The notes under the pieces were generated by a model. It made no database searches and had not been told where the DNA came from. It saw nothing but the letters and a program-made list of their open reading frames with translations. A program made the position numbers and the translations under genes. Below, in pieces: positions 48,691 through 62,566 of a DNA stretch of 64,000 nucleotides. This stretch comes from Leptoclinus maculatus (Eukaryota; Chordata; Actinopteri; Perciformes; Stichaeidae): assembly GCA_032191485.1 (NCBI GenBank), contig JAVDOI010000191.1:186001-250000 (forward strand), written 5' to 3'. Positions within the stretch are counted from its first letter, which is position 1. Every line of letters begins with the position of its first letter.

Positions 48691-51600
48691 CCCGCCCCCC
48701 CGTTACAGTCACAGTGTTATATAACTGTTCATGTTAGTTTAATCTGCAGTTAAAGCTGTTCAATTACCATTCTGGCCACTTTATGTCTCAATGTGTAAAT
48801 CTGTAACCAAAAGTGACCAATAGACACATGCCAAGCACACTTGATCATACACAAGCTTTGTGATCTTGAATTAGACCTTAATGTACAAATAACCTTTGTT
48901 CATATGATGCTGATAGTATTCTGTAGTAATCACTAATATCTATAGGAACATGACTTTATATATTCAGTATACAGAGACATTAGATCATCCATTATTAGTC
49001 CACAGTGAGCCCTCACATAGAGCTGAGATGGAGCTGTCATGTGTTGTGGGTGTTCTGTAGTTCTGCTAGTTTTAACCCTTTATTGCTCATACACATGGAA
49101 GACAATAATATTGTTTCCTCTCTTAGGCAAAGAGAACATTGATCCACATCTGCGCTTTGGCTGGTAAGTACGGACATACTGTAACTCAAATTGACAATAG
49201 ATCACATAACTTGATGTTTAACTGTTAAGTATCTTAGACCATTTAATTTTGTTTAGATTCACACCAGATTAATTTATTTTGTGTGATTTATTTATCTCTA
49301 AAGCAACTTAACGATATTTATTGAAGACTAACATAAGTTCCTGGGTAATTCTATAGTCTCACGAATGAGACTTTGATAATTAACAAGGAAATAAAATGAG
49401 CTGTAATGATGAGTCTCTCTCACCCTCCCCCTCCTCCTCCTTCCTCCTCTTTTCTGTCTCTGATTGCAGACCATCACTGTGACTCCTTGCCATCTCTGAA
49501 GTGTAAGTTCACACACATGAATTATCATTTTGCTATTACTAAACTAATATTACATTGGTTTACATTAAGAATGACTTCCCATCCAAATGTAGCCTCGACA
49601 GGACTCCATTCATTACGTACTGAACACTAAATGACCCACCCTGAATAACAGTTTGATCTAGATTGAAATGAGATGTGACACACTGGTTTTCTGATAGGAA
49701 AGTAAAGATCATTTCTTTCTCTCTCCATTTCTTCTGGCCTCCTCCTTCCTGTCTCTAACTGCAGATCAGAGTTGGTGTCTCCGTGGTGACTTGACAGTAA
49801 GTTCACATATGAATCAACACTTTTACTTAAAACACTTCATACTGCAGGTTTTAAACACACTGTAGTGAAGTTGTAGTTAGTGGAAATGTGAGACTTCTAA
49901 ACCAGCCATACTTCATATCATTTCATGATATTTCACATAAATCTGTGCAGTATTACCTGTTCTACTGTCATGATGTGTTTACATTATGGTCATGTGAGCA
50001 GACACTTCACTAATCTGTTAGCTTAGAGTAGAAGTTACTTAGTTTGTTATTCAGACTGCTGTCTAATGTGTGTCTTTATTGTGTCTTACAGGTGTCCTGC
50101 TGTCCAGCTGTCTCCCCTCTCCTCTATCATATTGGCTCTCTGTCTTTCCTATACCTTGTATCCACTCTGTCTAAGCATTGGTTCCTCTAGCTTTCCTGTC
50201 AATGTACCGCTCTGTCTTTGATTTTGAACTCATTCTTTGTATCCCTCTTCTATCCCACTCTATCTGTTACCGAACTTTCCAAACCTACCGAACCTTCTGA
50301 AAAACTTCTGAACAAATTACTGGAATTCTGAACTGAATTACATGATTATCACAACCTGTCTGTTGAACGAAAACCTGAGAGTCTCTCATCTCTCCCACTC
50401 TCTGTCTCTCCACTGATCCTCTGATCCACTCACAATCCTCGGGTTACTGGTACCTGATCTATCTTTTTGAATGATCTGAGAGATTCTCCTCTCACGCTCA
50501 CCTCTTTCAATCTTCTATCTACATCATATACATCTATAGAATACTATTACTGTTTGTACAAATTGAACAACACATTTGAAATATACTATTTGAGATTTTT
50601 TCAACAAAATTTGTTTGAACATATAATTGAAAAAGACATACACATCATTTAGTTGTAATTGAAAAAGTTACACTTCTATCACAAACATTTGGTAAAAATA
50701 AATTATAATTTAGAATTAAATCTGGTAAATTTCTAAGTATATAAATTCTTGTGCATGATTCAATTAACATAATTAAAGAACTGCATTCTAGTTAATATAC
50801 ATAAACATTAGATCCACATTAGAGAATAAGTCCAGTTGTTCCTGATCTTTGTTGCTGAGGAGCTCTGTTGGTTTGTACCCAGAGGTTTGTTTTGGTAACA
50901 GATATTTCACACTCAAACTGTTCACTTGACTAGTCTACATACGAGTAAAAGTAATACCACTACATACATTGTATTCACTATTATTTAAATTATTTTCCAT
51001 CTAAACATCCATTGTTTGAATCATTCAGTGTGTATAAGTGTTTTGTTGTCTAACCTGTTCCTACTGAAATAAAATCCAGACATCTATCAGGAGGAAGTGC
51101 ATTTATTTGGAGTGTCTGTTTCCTGTCTGCAGACCCAACGTTCTTCAGAAGCATTCATCTGTCATCTCACTGCCACGACAACTCTTCCTGATTCTGAACA
51201 TAAACCATAGTATAGTGTAGTAGTATTAACTTATTCTGCAAACAGTTTAGGGTCAGAACAGATCATAGCTGATATTGGACTACTGGTTGTGTTGGTAGTA
51301 AATATTTAAATTGTGTATTCTGGGTGTAATTTAAATCTTTACATATTAAACAAAGCTTTGAAATTAATATATTCTTTGTAGTGCGTCAGCCTTAAATTGT
51401 TCATACATTCTGGTTCGTACACTTTAAATACTGTTTCCTTAGTAGTAGTTATACTAACGAGCTATAAATTGAGGCTTTTTGAAATCTCACTGAAGTCTTT
51501 ACAGTTTCAATTAACAAGTTCAAGTGTATTGTATTACTACAAAAAACATTTATTGAGATTTAGGTGGCTTCAATCAACAGTATTTGAAGTAGCATCATTT

Positions 51601-52337
51601 GTCTTCAGTTGTGTGTCAGTGTTAAACTTCAGTTTTTACATTGAATATATATATTTCCACAGATTTCTTTGAGAAGCATCTTTAATATTAAGTACAATCT
51701 GTTCCTTTAGTACACAGTCCCTTATACACGTATACAGACCAAGTAAAGACCTGATCACACTATTTAAATCAGTGTGTAGAAGTGATTTGTTGTTTAAACC
51801 TTCATTTGCTGTAATAAGTCAAACAACTGGATTTTTTTGATTTTGGTGTTTAGATATTAACCTAAATATATTAGCATTAATATATTAAGACTGTAAGGAA
51901 TATAATTAAGGTTACTGTCACTGAATTTGACATTCAAATAATTTGTATCACAAACACTAAAATATACAAATATCATATTGTCTCAGTAAAGTAAAATTGG
52001 AGCATTAATATTGATCTCTTTATTGTGTTATATTTTTAACACAATTTATTTATACAGACTTGGTTAGGATTTTGTGGATCAAACATTTGCTTGGATACTG
52101 TGAAGTCTCTTTTGGTGTATAATTATAAATTGAATAGTTTTGAAGCATTTAACCCAGAACTCTTCTGTGAGTTAATTTATCATTCCTAAGTGCTTTTGAT
52201 TACTAAAATCAGACACAGGTTACTACTATCTTCAGATCCTGCTTCGTTAATAGTAATATTTTACCATTAATATTATATCTTGATTTTGTACAATAAAAGT
52301 AAAACAATAACATTTGTGGTTTTGAAACACAACAACA
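48691..52337 (+). other. Left-arm leader region with mini-exon-like segments, copy C
   Basis: Candidate mini-exons at 49127-49163, 49470-49502 and 49765-49796. The fourth has an acceptor at 51131-51132 but its donor is deleted. The last bases before the ATG differ from A and B by a short CAACAA-type insertion. No other gene was seen. Confidence 0.45.
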
Positions 52338-53426
52338 ATGCCAAGGAAGGGTAAGAGGTCACAAGCTCAGAAGCTGCGCTGGCAGAGGTCTGATGAGATT
52401 CACTGTGCAACAACGACTGAAGAAGCAGAATGTGGTGGTCCTCAGAGCAGTGGAGAAGTTAAGATGTCTGCAGCGTCTCATGCTGGAAGTGTGAAACAGG
52501 GAGGTCAGCCTGATGCTTCATGTGTACCAGAGGTTTCTTATGCAGACGTTGTAAAGAGAGGACAACACAGTGATGCTGCATGTGAGGCAGGGCCTTCTAA
52601 TGTCAACCAGGAAAACTCCAGAGGTCAAAGTGATGTGTCACGTGTACCACAGGTATCATATGCAGACGTTGTAAAGAGAGGACAACACAGTGATGAGTCA
52701 TGTGAGGCAGGGTCTTCTAATGTGAAGCAGGTAAACCACAGAGGTCAAAGTGATGCATCATGTGTACCACAGGCTTTTGCAGCAGGACCTTCTCATGCAG
52801 ACTGTGTAAATCTGGGAGATGAACAACATGTCCGTGCATCCCGCAGCCAGGCTTCTGTTAAATACGGCAGATCCAGAAATCAGCAGTGTACCTGTAACTC
52901 ACTAACCTTTCTTGCATTCCTTCATGACAATGAAAACATCACCAGAGCAGACCTCGACCTTGTTTTGGATAAAGGTAACACGATGTATAGAGAGACCAGG
53001 AAAAGGGTCGTGGATCACATCTATCTGACTACCGATGAGCTCCCTGATGAAGTTCCTGCACGCAGGTTGACACATTATGTGGACATGACACGACTTTCTA
53101 GGTACGGCACATTAGGAGAACCTTTACCTGGAGCTGTCGATAGCTTTCTGGACCTGGAGTCAGGACTGAGCTGCTTGTTGTCAGATGTGAAGTACGCTTT
53201 GCTGTTGATGAGACTGTTGTGTATTGCAGTATTCAGAACCAGGTCAGGCAGATACGGTTTCTTTGACCCACACTCCAGAACAGCCAGAGGTTTGCCCCTA
53301 CCCCCCGGTTCACGTACTCCTGGTACCGCTGTCATGGTGACATTCACACGTCTCAGTGATATGATTGACAGGCTCAAGAAGTCCTACAGAATGATGGGCA
53401 CACAGTCCTCCTGTAACTATGAGTAA
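52338..53426 (+). CDS. N-terminal cysteine-protease-like (C76-like) segment, copy C
   Basis: 362 codons. The only protein difference noticed from A and B is Gln to Arg in MTRLSRYG. Cys184/Cys186, Asp310 and His312 are intact. Same terminal stop and frame change as the other copies. Confidence 0.6.
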   Translation: MPRKGKRSQAQKLRWQRSDEIHCATTTEEAECGGPQSSGEVKMSAASHAGSVKQGGQPDASCVPEVSYADVVKRGQHSDAACEAGPSNVNQENSRGQSDVSRVPQVSYADVVKRGQHSDESCEAGSSNVKQVNHRGQSDASCVPQAFAAGPSHADCVNLGDEQHVRASRSQASVKYGRSRNQQCTCNSLTFLAFLHDNENITRADLDLVLDKGNTMYRETRKRVVDHIYLTTDELPDEVPARRLTHYVDMTRLSRYGTLGEPLPGAVDSFLDLESGLSCLLSDVKYALLLMRLLCIAVFRTRSGRYGFFDPHSRTARGLPLPPGSRTPGTAVMVTFTRLSDMIDRLKKSYRMMGTQSSCNYE

Positions 53427-53431
53427 AGCCT

Positions 53432-53638
53432 GTGGAGTTTTACAATGTGAACACAGTCAACCTGAATGATGCTCTCCCAAACACAGACTGCAGACCTACA
53501 GCTGTCACTGAGGATGAACCTACTCTGTTGGATGAAGCTGTTGATGAATCAAACTCACCGACTCTAAAGACAAACACAGCCACTGATCGTCCTGAGAACA
53601 TTTTACCTGAAATGTCTCCTCACACCACAGCATTGTGA
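53432..53638 (+). pseudogene. Acidic linker, first part, copy C
   Basis: Ends early because two bases (AT) are inserted near 53632 relative to A and B. The linker continues in another frame from 53635. Confidence 0.75.
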
Positions 53639-55023
53639 AACAACCAGAAGTCCTCATCACATCATTCCAATCACATGATGCTCCTCACAGTGAATCAGAA
53701 TTGACTGCTGAAGTGATAAACCCTGTTCTCAGTGATCCCTCTGATAACATAATGACAGGAGAGTCCACCGACGTCACTTTTACATCATCTGTGAGACAAC
53801 AAGAGGTCATCTTCCCTGATACCCAAAATAAACCAGAACCCTCAAGTGAATTCAGTTTCCTTCCATCACATGATGCTTCTGTCAATGAATCAAACATTTC
53901 TCCTTCAATAATAAATACTGTTGCCAGTGATCTCTCTGATACTGTTTTGCAGGAAACCATCTGTAGATTGTCAAAGTTTAGTAAACACCAAAGGAGTAAA
54001 ATGAAGAGAAGACTATTGGTCTCAGGAAAAACTCCACAAAGAAAAGAGAATCAGAAAAGGAAAGAAAGGGAAAAGTATGCTTCAAATATAGCATATAAAG
54101 CAAAGAAAAAATATCAAGCAAGCTGGAATTATCGAAACAATCCTGAATTTAGACAAATGAAAATAAATAATACAAGAGACAATGTTGACTTACAGCAAAA
54201 ACGGAAAGAGTACATTTCCTCTCATTACAGAAACGATGATGATTTTAGACAGAAACAAAAACAGTACGTGGTCTCTGGATACAAGGACAATCCTGATTTT
54301 AGACAGAAACAAAAACAGTACGTGCTCTCTCGTTACAAGGACAATCCTGATTTTAGACAGAAACAAAAACAGTACGTGCTCTCTCGTTACAAGGACAATC
54401 CTGATTTGAGACAGAAACTTAAACAGCAATTTATGGCCCGGTACCGAGACGATACTGATTTTAGACTGAAAAAAAAACAGTGCTTCACTGCTCGATATAA
54501 AGAAAGCGTAGAGTTTAGACAGAAGAAGAGATCTCATATCACTCAGCGTTATGCTCATGACCAAGCATTCAGGGTAAGACACAGACAACTAATGAAAAAA
54601 ATAATGCAAGACAGATATAAAAACAATCCTACATATTGGAGTATGCATACCATAAGATGTGCCATGAAAATAAAAAGGAAATACAGACGGACAATTAGAC
54701 AAACAGAAGAAAGTGACAACAGTTTGATCAAAGAGGCTATATCTGTTTTCAGGTCACAAATAAAGGCTGGTCCCACTTATGTGTGCACCGTCTGTCATGA
54801 AGCATCATTTCCAAACCAAGTGAGACCCTGTAAAAGGTTAAACTATGTACAAAATCCAGTTATGGTTGCAGCATGCCTGACAGGAAAGTACGTCCATGTT
54901 TGTGATGATGGGAGTGCAGAGATGAACAACAGTGCAAAGTGCCTGATGAGAGGAAGGAAGAGTGGATTTGTCACACCTGCCATAATCATCTTAAAGATGG
55001 AGCCATGCCAACACTCGCTGTAG
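53635..55023 (+). pseudogene. Acidic linker, basic repeats and zinc-ribbon-like region, copy C
   Basis: 462 codons. Linker to about residue 150, then basic 18-residue repeats (two complete [13 protein letters not shown] units against four in A), then the Cys/His region. The frame is lost near 54935, at the same place as A, so the last 25 or so residues are not native. Confidence 0.8.
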
Positions 55024-55610
55024 CTAACAACTTGGAGCTCGCTGACATTCCACCTGAACTGTGTGATCTCAACATATTGGAGAGACATCTCATAGCTAAG
55101 TGCATAGCCTTTGCCAAAATTATTCCTCTTCCCAAAGGAAGACAGAGATCAATACATGGTAACGTGGTTTGTGTCCCGTCTGAGGTGCAGGAAACAGTGG
55201 AAGCCTTACCCAGACTGAGAAGTGAGTCCCAGGTCATGAGAGTGAAACTGAAGAGACGATTGTGTTACAAAGGTCATCAGCTGTTCCAGACTGTCACCTG
55301 GTCTAAACTAGTGCAGGCGCTGCACAAACTCAAACACATTCATCCACAATACCAGGACATAACTATCAGAGATGAGGCTGAGCTATGTGACCCAACACTT
55401 CCTGATGATGACGATGATGATGATAAGGATGAAACAATGGATGAGAATGATTATGATGAAGCTGATTTAATGGACATTGACATGTGTGAGAAAAGTGCAC
55501 TGTGTGAGGCAGAAACTGAGGCTGAAGGTGAGCAGGATATTGACATGTTGTCATGTGATGGTGAACAACCAGAGGAGCAGAGAGATGATGCAGAACAGGA
55601 AGGTGACTAA
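54939..55610 (+). pseudogene. Helitron N-terminal region with acidic tail, copy C
   Basis: Opens in the frame that continues the Helitron homology (PDERKEEWICHTCHNHLKD, ADIPPELCDL, GNVVCVPSE). It ends with an Asp/Glu tail, one Asp codon longer than A, and the TAA break shared with A. Confidence 0.75.
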
Positions 55611-55880
55611 CGGTGGTTTTGCTCTAGAATCATGTCTTCAGCCATGTGATGTTTCAGAGGAGATTTTATGTTTCAGTGAAGGAATCTACTCTGTTGCCCC
55701 TGCAGAAAGAAACAGTCCTGTTGGCTTTTTCAGAACACCTAAACTTGAGGCGATGGCTTTCCCTGTACAGTTCCCTACAGGTCAAAACACACTGGATGAA
55801 ATGAGACGTATTAAAGTAACACCCAGCAGTTATTTCAAAGCAAGGCTTTTCTGTACTGATGATCGTTTTGCCAAACACAA
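55611..55880 (+). pseudogene. Helitron-like N domain, first part, copy C
   Basis: Frame-switched continuation ([19 protein letters not shown]). It breaks near 55875, where small deletions relative to A (GCCAAACAC against GCCAGAGACAC) shift the frame; the domain resumes in the next reading frame. Confidence 0.75.
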
Positions 55881-57235
55881 ATTATTTTTTCTTTGCACAG
55901 TTTGTGACTGAAATACACTTGGCTACCTCCAGCATGACAATACAGTTGAGGAAAGGAAAGCCTCTGACTAGAGATGGACGAAGAATAACTTCTGGTATGC
56001 TGCAAAATAAACGAGAGGTCGAGAGACTGGTGAGAAATAAAGATGCAGTCAGATTAATGCAGCCGCTGAGAGGAACACCAGCTTATTGGGAGAAAACTAC
56101 AAGAGATCTTTTTGCCATGATCAGACAGTTGGGAACCCCCACATTCTTTTGTACATTTTCTGCAGCTGAGATGCGTTGGCCTGAAGTGATTGAGGCAATA
56201 AAAGGACAGCAAGGTGAAGAGGTCAATGTTGAAGGGCTCGACTGGTCAGCAAAGTGTGACATACTGAGAAGCAATCCAGTGACAACAATGCGCATGTTTG
56301 ATAAGCGTGTTGAGGCGTTATTCAGAGATTTGCTCTTATCTCCTGCACAGCCTCTCGGCAAAGTTGTTGACTATTTTTACCGAGTTGAGTTTCAGCACAG
56401 AGGAAGCCCACACATTCACTGTCTCATATGGGTAGAAGGTGCACCTGTGTTTGAGAAGGATGATGATCAGATTGTGTCAGATTTTGTGTCCAAATACATC
56501 ACAGCTCAGCTGCCTGACCCACATTCACAACCTGAACTGTACAAGAAGGTAACAGAATTGCAAATACACAGCAAAAACCACTCAAGGACATGTTTCAGAA
56601 GTCCCAGCTCTGGTTGCAGATTTGGATTTCCCAAACCACCTGCCAGAAACACAATCACAACGAGACCTGGTGAGAACGTTGATCCGCTGCAAGTGCAAAT
56701 GGCAAAGTCAAAGCTCCAACCACTGAACTTGTTGCTGAATGAACCTGAAACTGCCTCACTCAGTTTGCAGCAGCTCCTAGCTCGATGTGACTTAACACTC
56801 CATGAGTATGAACGATGCCTCAATATGATCAACAAATCCAGTGCGGTGATACTGAAACGTGAGCCAAAAGAATGCTGGGTAAATGGATATAATCCACATT
56901 TACTTGAAGCCTGGGATGCCAATATTGATGTTAGTTATATTCTCAATGCATATTCATGCATCATGTATCTCACCGGCTACATAACCAAAAAGGAATCTGG
57001 ACTTTCTGAGTACCTCAAAACAGTCATTGAGAACTCCACCAGAGACAACGTCAATGAATGTGATGAAATGAGGGAAATCATGCAAGCTTACTCTAAAAAG
57101 AGAGAGGTCAGTGCTCAGGAGTGTGTGACTCGTGCCTGTGGCATTAAAATGAAGAAGTGTTCACGTGGCGTCATATTCATACCGACAGATGACAACGCAC
57201 TGAAAATGAGTCGCCCCATGTCTTACCTAGAGAAC
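55859..57235 (+). pseudogene. HUH/two-tyrosine Rep nuclease, copy C
   Basis: The only Rep core left whole in the window. In this frame, residues 10-60 end the Helitron N domain. Rep follows with the metal-binding HUH motif [12 protein letters not shown] (His185 and His187), [10 protein letters not shown], and the catalytic pair in [10 protein letters not shown] (Tyr370 and Tyr374). Known Helitron Reps use two tyrosines for rolling-circle nicking and strand transfer. The frame runs on into the LTR to 57391, but native residues end at 57235 with MSYLEN. All catalytic residues look intact, though the protein is cut off from its N-terminal region and from the helicase. Confidence 0.9.
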
Positions 57236-59032
57236 TGTTGGGCCTGTTCAAAGAGGCATCCATGTTTTCTTCCAACAAAGGCCAGGCGGCCAAAGAAGAA
57301 GACCACACCTCCCCCAGCTCCCACCAAAACTGAATGCTGGCCCCTCATTGGCCAACAAGGGACCCCCCACTGGTTTACTACCTGGCTTTAAAAACAGCCG
57401 CGAGACTCGAATCAGCCCCTTTCCGTCTGAGCTCGCTCGGTGCCAGGAGGTCCACCAAGGAAACGTTTGCCTCAAGAAATCCTGTATAGGTCACTAGTAG
57501 ATTCGCTGGCCGAACAGACTGTGTTTTATAATTTATATCTTTTTTTTTGGATCCTGTGCGAGTGAATTGATAACTTCTACGACCAATTCCTCCACCTTTA
57601 AGTGCACACATTGCCGGCGAAAGGACGCCAAATCCCCTTTCCTCCTCATCGAAGGATTCGCTCAGCCCCTGCAGAGGCTGAGTTTGACCATGCGCACGCT
57701 CGGAAGCGGCGTTTGCCGAGTTTGACCCTCGAAGGATCGATCTCAAGAAGCATCAAAATAGTAAGAGTTATCTTGGTATCTGGGCTTAGAGAGTAGATCA
57801 GTTTGTGTGTTATTTCCTTTATCTTGTTTAATTAAGTTACTGTAGTGTTATAACGTGTTATTGCGCAAGCATCGCGGACCGCGAGTCCCGTTATCCTGTG
57901 TATTTCCTGCTGTAACTGTGATTAGATCCTCACTGCTAGTAGATTCGGAGATTGTGATTTTATCACCTTAAAGACAGAAACCGCGGCAGCCGAACCTCGA
58001 TTCGCAGACCGAGTTTCGGGGTGATGAAGAGCAAGCTTCGCGTTTCATCGCAGTGATACAGATCTGTTTTATTTTGGGATTATTTTATTATTCTTTTATT
58101 ATTTTGTTTTGTTCGGTTTTATTCTCTCTTAAACCGGCTCCGTGAGTGGGGTTCGGAACCATAACTATCACTGTACAAGCGTGACTGCCAGGTTCGGAAC
58201 CCGACCGCAGAGTTTACGTGAGAAATCAGCTGTTCTCACATCCTACAGCGGTGTCGTAGTATCGTGCTCAGAGCTCGATTCCCTCTCTTTCTCTCTTTCT
58301 TTCTCTCCTCCTACGAACACGCACACACATAGTTAGATTCACTGATTTTAGTCGACCATCCCAGACACTGGTTACGTAATCGATTGTCCCAACCCACATT
58401 GTGCGTCGATCCACGTGGTTACCTACGTAGCCACGTCCCCGCCATCTTGGTTGTTGACCAACAGGGCCCGGCCCCTTTTTGAGATTACCTCCCCCCTTCC
58501 ACTGTCTGAGTAGCTCGCTCCTCCACACACACACACGCACACGCACACGCACACGCACACGCACACACGTACATACACATATACATATCCTCATCCCACG
58601 TTTGTTCATTTGACCTTAGGTATTAGACATATGATTGTATGATAGTGTTTGTTAGTTTTGATATTATTTGATTTGATCATTTATTATTCGGATGTAATAA
58701 ACTCTGTTATATTTTAAAGAGCAGTCTTTGTGATTACTGGTGCATATGTGTGTAATAATAGCTGGATGTAGTGGCCTGTGCTCGAACTTAAACCTTCACT
58801 TTTACTCCAAATGTAATAGTACTCAGACTATTGACATTGTGAGTGAACGCTAATTATGAGACTTAGTTTTATCGTTTATTATCGTGATTATTGGTCCCTG
58901 TCCGCAGGGTGGTGCCCCGTTATTACTAATAATCATTAATAATTGTTACTGACATTAATAATTCTATTGATGTCAATAATTTAGTTTCTTAGATTGCTGA
59001 TAACTCAAACACGCTCCTTTACGTTCCCAACA
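57236..59032 (+). mobile_element. 1.80-kb solo LTR splitting Rep from helicase, copy C
   Basis: Same insertion as in A and B: TGTTGGG...CCCAACA with GAAC at 57232-57235 and 59033-59036. Confidence 0.85.
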
Positions 59033-61892
59033 GAACACAACATCAGAAAGTGTAAATGTGTGGATGACATCTTTGACTGACAAATACAAAGCCAGACCTG
59101 AAACACCAGAGTTTGAGGAGATGTGTTTGGCTGATTTTGCAGTTACTTGCAGAATTGTCTATGGACAGCAGACAAAAGGTAAAGATGTGTTCCCTCTCCT
59201 CAATGAGATGGGATTTGTGCAAAAGAGGAAAAACGATAAACCTGCTATCATCAGATTTTACCGCTGCTCACAGGAAAAATATCCTGAGAAGTTCTATGGC
59301 ACATTAGTGAAACTGTACCTTCTTCACCGATCAGACCAGGAACTGAAAAGACCGTATTTCCCCACGTACGAGTCCTTCTACAACAGTTGTCTTGTTCAAC
59401 TACGAGGTTCTGACCATCCTGAGTATGTCAAACACATTGTGAAACGAAACAGAGACAAATATGAGAAAAACACTGAGGAGATTGAGAATGCAGTCGAAGA
59501 ATTTGAACAGAACAGAGGCGTGATTGATGAATGGTGTAATCTGGCGCCAGAATCTGAAGTGGTCAGGTTGGAATGTATAGAAGAACTGGAGGCACGAGAG
59601 CCAGATCATGAAAATGTACAAGAGAATGTCCCAGAATACAGTAATCAGGATAATGCTGTAACAGAAGTCAGAGCCGTCAGAGAGCCCCCTGTCTTAGACC
59701 CCACACTGTTACGACAGATGTATCAGAACCTGAACCAGAAACAAGCATGTGTATTCTATGCAGTTAGAGACTGGTGCATAAAGCGTGTCTGTGGCCTAAA
59801 TTCTGAGCAGTTTTTCTATTACATCAATGGTGGTGCTGGAACAGGAAAGTCACATCTCATTAAATGCATCTACTCAGAGGCATCTAAGATACTGTGCAAA
59901 CTTCCGAGACATTCTGAGGAGGCTGACATATCAAACCCCACTGTCCTGTTGACTGCTTTCACTGGAACTGCAGCATTTAATATATCAGGTACAACACTGC
60001 ACTCTCTGCTCAAGCTACCACGAAGTCTGAAACCTCCATTTCAAGGACTTGGCAACAAACTGGATGAAGTCCGATCAGAACTTTTAAATGCTGAAATCCT
60101 CATCATTGATGAAGTGTCCATGGTGTCAAAGCCCCTGTTTGCTTATGTGGATGCGAGACTGAAACAGATCAAAGGCAGTCACAGACCCTTTGGAGGAATG
60201 TCAGTAATAGCTGTAGGAGACTTTTATCAGCTTCCACCAGTGCGACAGTCCAAGACCCTCTGTATGTATGAGCCATGTGAGATTGACCTATGGCAGGAAA
60301 ACTTTCAGATGATCACTCTAACTGAGATTATGCGTCAGAAGGATGATGTTAACTTTGCAGAGATGTTGAACCGGATCCGTGTGAAAGGAAAGTCAGATAA
60401 GTTGTCTGAAGCAGACAGAGCTTTGTTGTCACAGACCATCACTGAACCAGCACTTTGTCCAACTGATGTCCTGCACATCTTTGCAACTAATAAACAGGTT
60501 GATTCACACAACTCAGCAACATTAGCTCTGCTCCATTCTCATATCACCAAGATCGACGCAGATGACTACAAAAAGGACCCACGAACTGGAAGAATGGCCC
60601 GACAAACCAAACCATACAAAGGAAACAGAAATGAGTTACCAGATACACTGAATGTAGCTGAAGGTGCTCGAGTCATGCTCACCAGAAACATAGACGTGTC
60701 TCAAGGATTGGTGAATGGATCGTTTGCTACACTAGTCAGGGTAATAACCTCAGAACAAAGTGGTGTTGCACATGTCACTATGCTTGGGCTCAAGATGGAT
60801 GATGAAACCGCTGGAATGAATTACCGTAATAGAGCACCAGGCAGACCTGATGATCTAGTGTACGTAGAGAGAGCAGAGGACAATCTGAAACAGAAAGGAG
60901 TGGTACGCAGACAGTTTCCTGTTAGACTTGCCTTTGCTTGTACAATACACAAGGTTCAAGGTATGACAAGGACATCAGCTGTAGTCTCACTAAAACACAT
61001 TTTTGAACCTGGCATGGCTTATGTAGCTGTCAGTAGAGTGACATCTCTCAGTGGACTGCACATGCTGGATCTGGATGAGAGTAAGATATATGCCAACCCA
61101 GAAATCACTGGAGCCCTACAGACCATGAGACAAGTCAGATTGGACAACATGATGCCTCTTCTTCAACTCCAACAGACATCGAGCAGACATGACACTCTGA
61201 CCATTGTTCACCATAACACAGAAGGTTTGCCATCTCATGTCAATGACATCAGGAGCCATCATGAACTGTGTCTTGCAGATGTTTTGTGTCTCACAGAAAC
61301 TCACCTTCAAGGCTCCTTTGTTGCAGACAGTCTCCATATAGAGGGCTACAATATGTTCAAACGCAACAGACACCTGTCCTACACAAATGTTCCAGAAATG
61401 GCCAACAGACGTGGTGGTGGAGTTGCTGTTTATGTGAAAAGCCACATTCAAGTGCGTGAAAAACAGTACATACATAATGTAACTGATCTTGAGTTTGTGG
61501 CTCTGAAGGTTGAAGCCCCAGTGAGTGCACTGATTGCAGCTGTATACAGACCACCAGACTACAGTGTGAGATCATTCCTGTCAAACCTGGGAAGCCTTCT
61601 GGACTCATTGGAGATCATGGACTGTCACCCCATTATTGTCTGTGGGGATTTCAACGAGAATCTCTTATCCAACACAAGTAAGCCAATACTTGAGCTCTTT
61701 CAGTCCAGGGGATATGCACAAGTCATCACTACTGCAACCACAGAGAAGAACACACTGCTGGACCTCATTTTCATCTCTCAGCCACAACATTGTCTCCACT
61801 CTGGTGTGATGAAAACCTATTACAGTTATCACAACCCTGTCTACTGTGTCATGTCCTCTAACAGTCCCATAAAGGTATCAGCTGAGTTTTAA
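59033..61892 (+). pseudogene. PIF1-type helicase plus AP-like endonuclease, copy C (944 open codons)
   Basis: Nearly identical to copy A; I noticed only a few changes, for example Ala to Val in LADFAVTCR and Leu to Phe in KDVFPLL. All helicase motifs and the endonuclease motifs TETHL, YRPP and GDFN are present, and the terminal motif again reads SYHNPV. With the LTR absent, it would continue the Rep frame directly. Confidence 0.9.
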
Positions 61893-62378
61893 AGATCAAG
61901 ACAAATGCAAAGTACCTGTAACTAAACTTAAACTAATATTTTCAGTGCAGAGATTAAGAAAATAGTTTATTATAATGTAGTGTATAAATAACACAGCATA
62001 ACAGTGTGTTGATAAAACATAACTCAATGAAGTATAGACTAATCGAGATGAACAAAAGTTAGTGATATATGTATTAATGACACATTCTGATTAAAAAATG
62101 ATTGAAAGATACAATGATGAATTCAAAAAGAGTATATTGTGATGACTATGTTTACTGAGAATGATGTATAGAATATAACAGACTTGCAGAGATTTAATTT
62201 ATCAAGAGTAATGTTCACGTAAAGGAAACCTAATTATGCGGTCACAAGACATGTTGGACTTTATTTAGTAAGTTGAATGGAATTTTGTTTGGTAATCATC
62301 TTTTCACAGTATTGGACAATATTATGGGTAATATTCTTTCCAGGTAACCATATTGTTTTAAGCTATATTGCCAACACA
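61893..62378 (+). other. AT-rich 3' tail of the element, copy C
   Basis: Non-coding, almost identical to A and B. Confidence 0.6.
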
Positions 62379-62440
62379 TTTTGGCCTGTGCATTTATCAG
62401 GGTGGGTTAGGGTTAGGGTTGATAAATGCACAGGCCAAAA
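62379..62440 (+). other. Hairpin with G-quadruplex-type telomeric loop, copy C
   Basis: Arms 62379-62399 and 62420-62440, loop with four GGG runs. The further hairpins are at 62448-62479 and 62505-62542. Confidence 0.85.
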
Positions 62441-62545
62441 CTCTTTCAGCAGCTGTATACAACATTGTACACAGCTGCTAACATTTAGCGTAGCAAACAT
62501 ACATCAGAAAGTATGTGTTCTAGATGTAACACATACTTTCTGGTG

Positions 62546-62566
62546 TACCTACCAGCTGAAACCCCA
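62546..62566 (+). repeat. 3' inverted repeat of Helitron copy C
   Basis: Same 21 bp as the 3' ends of A and B. Confidence 0.75.
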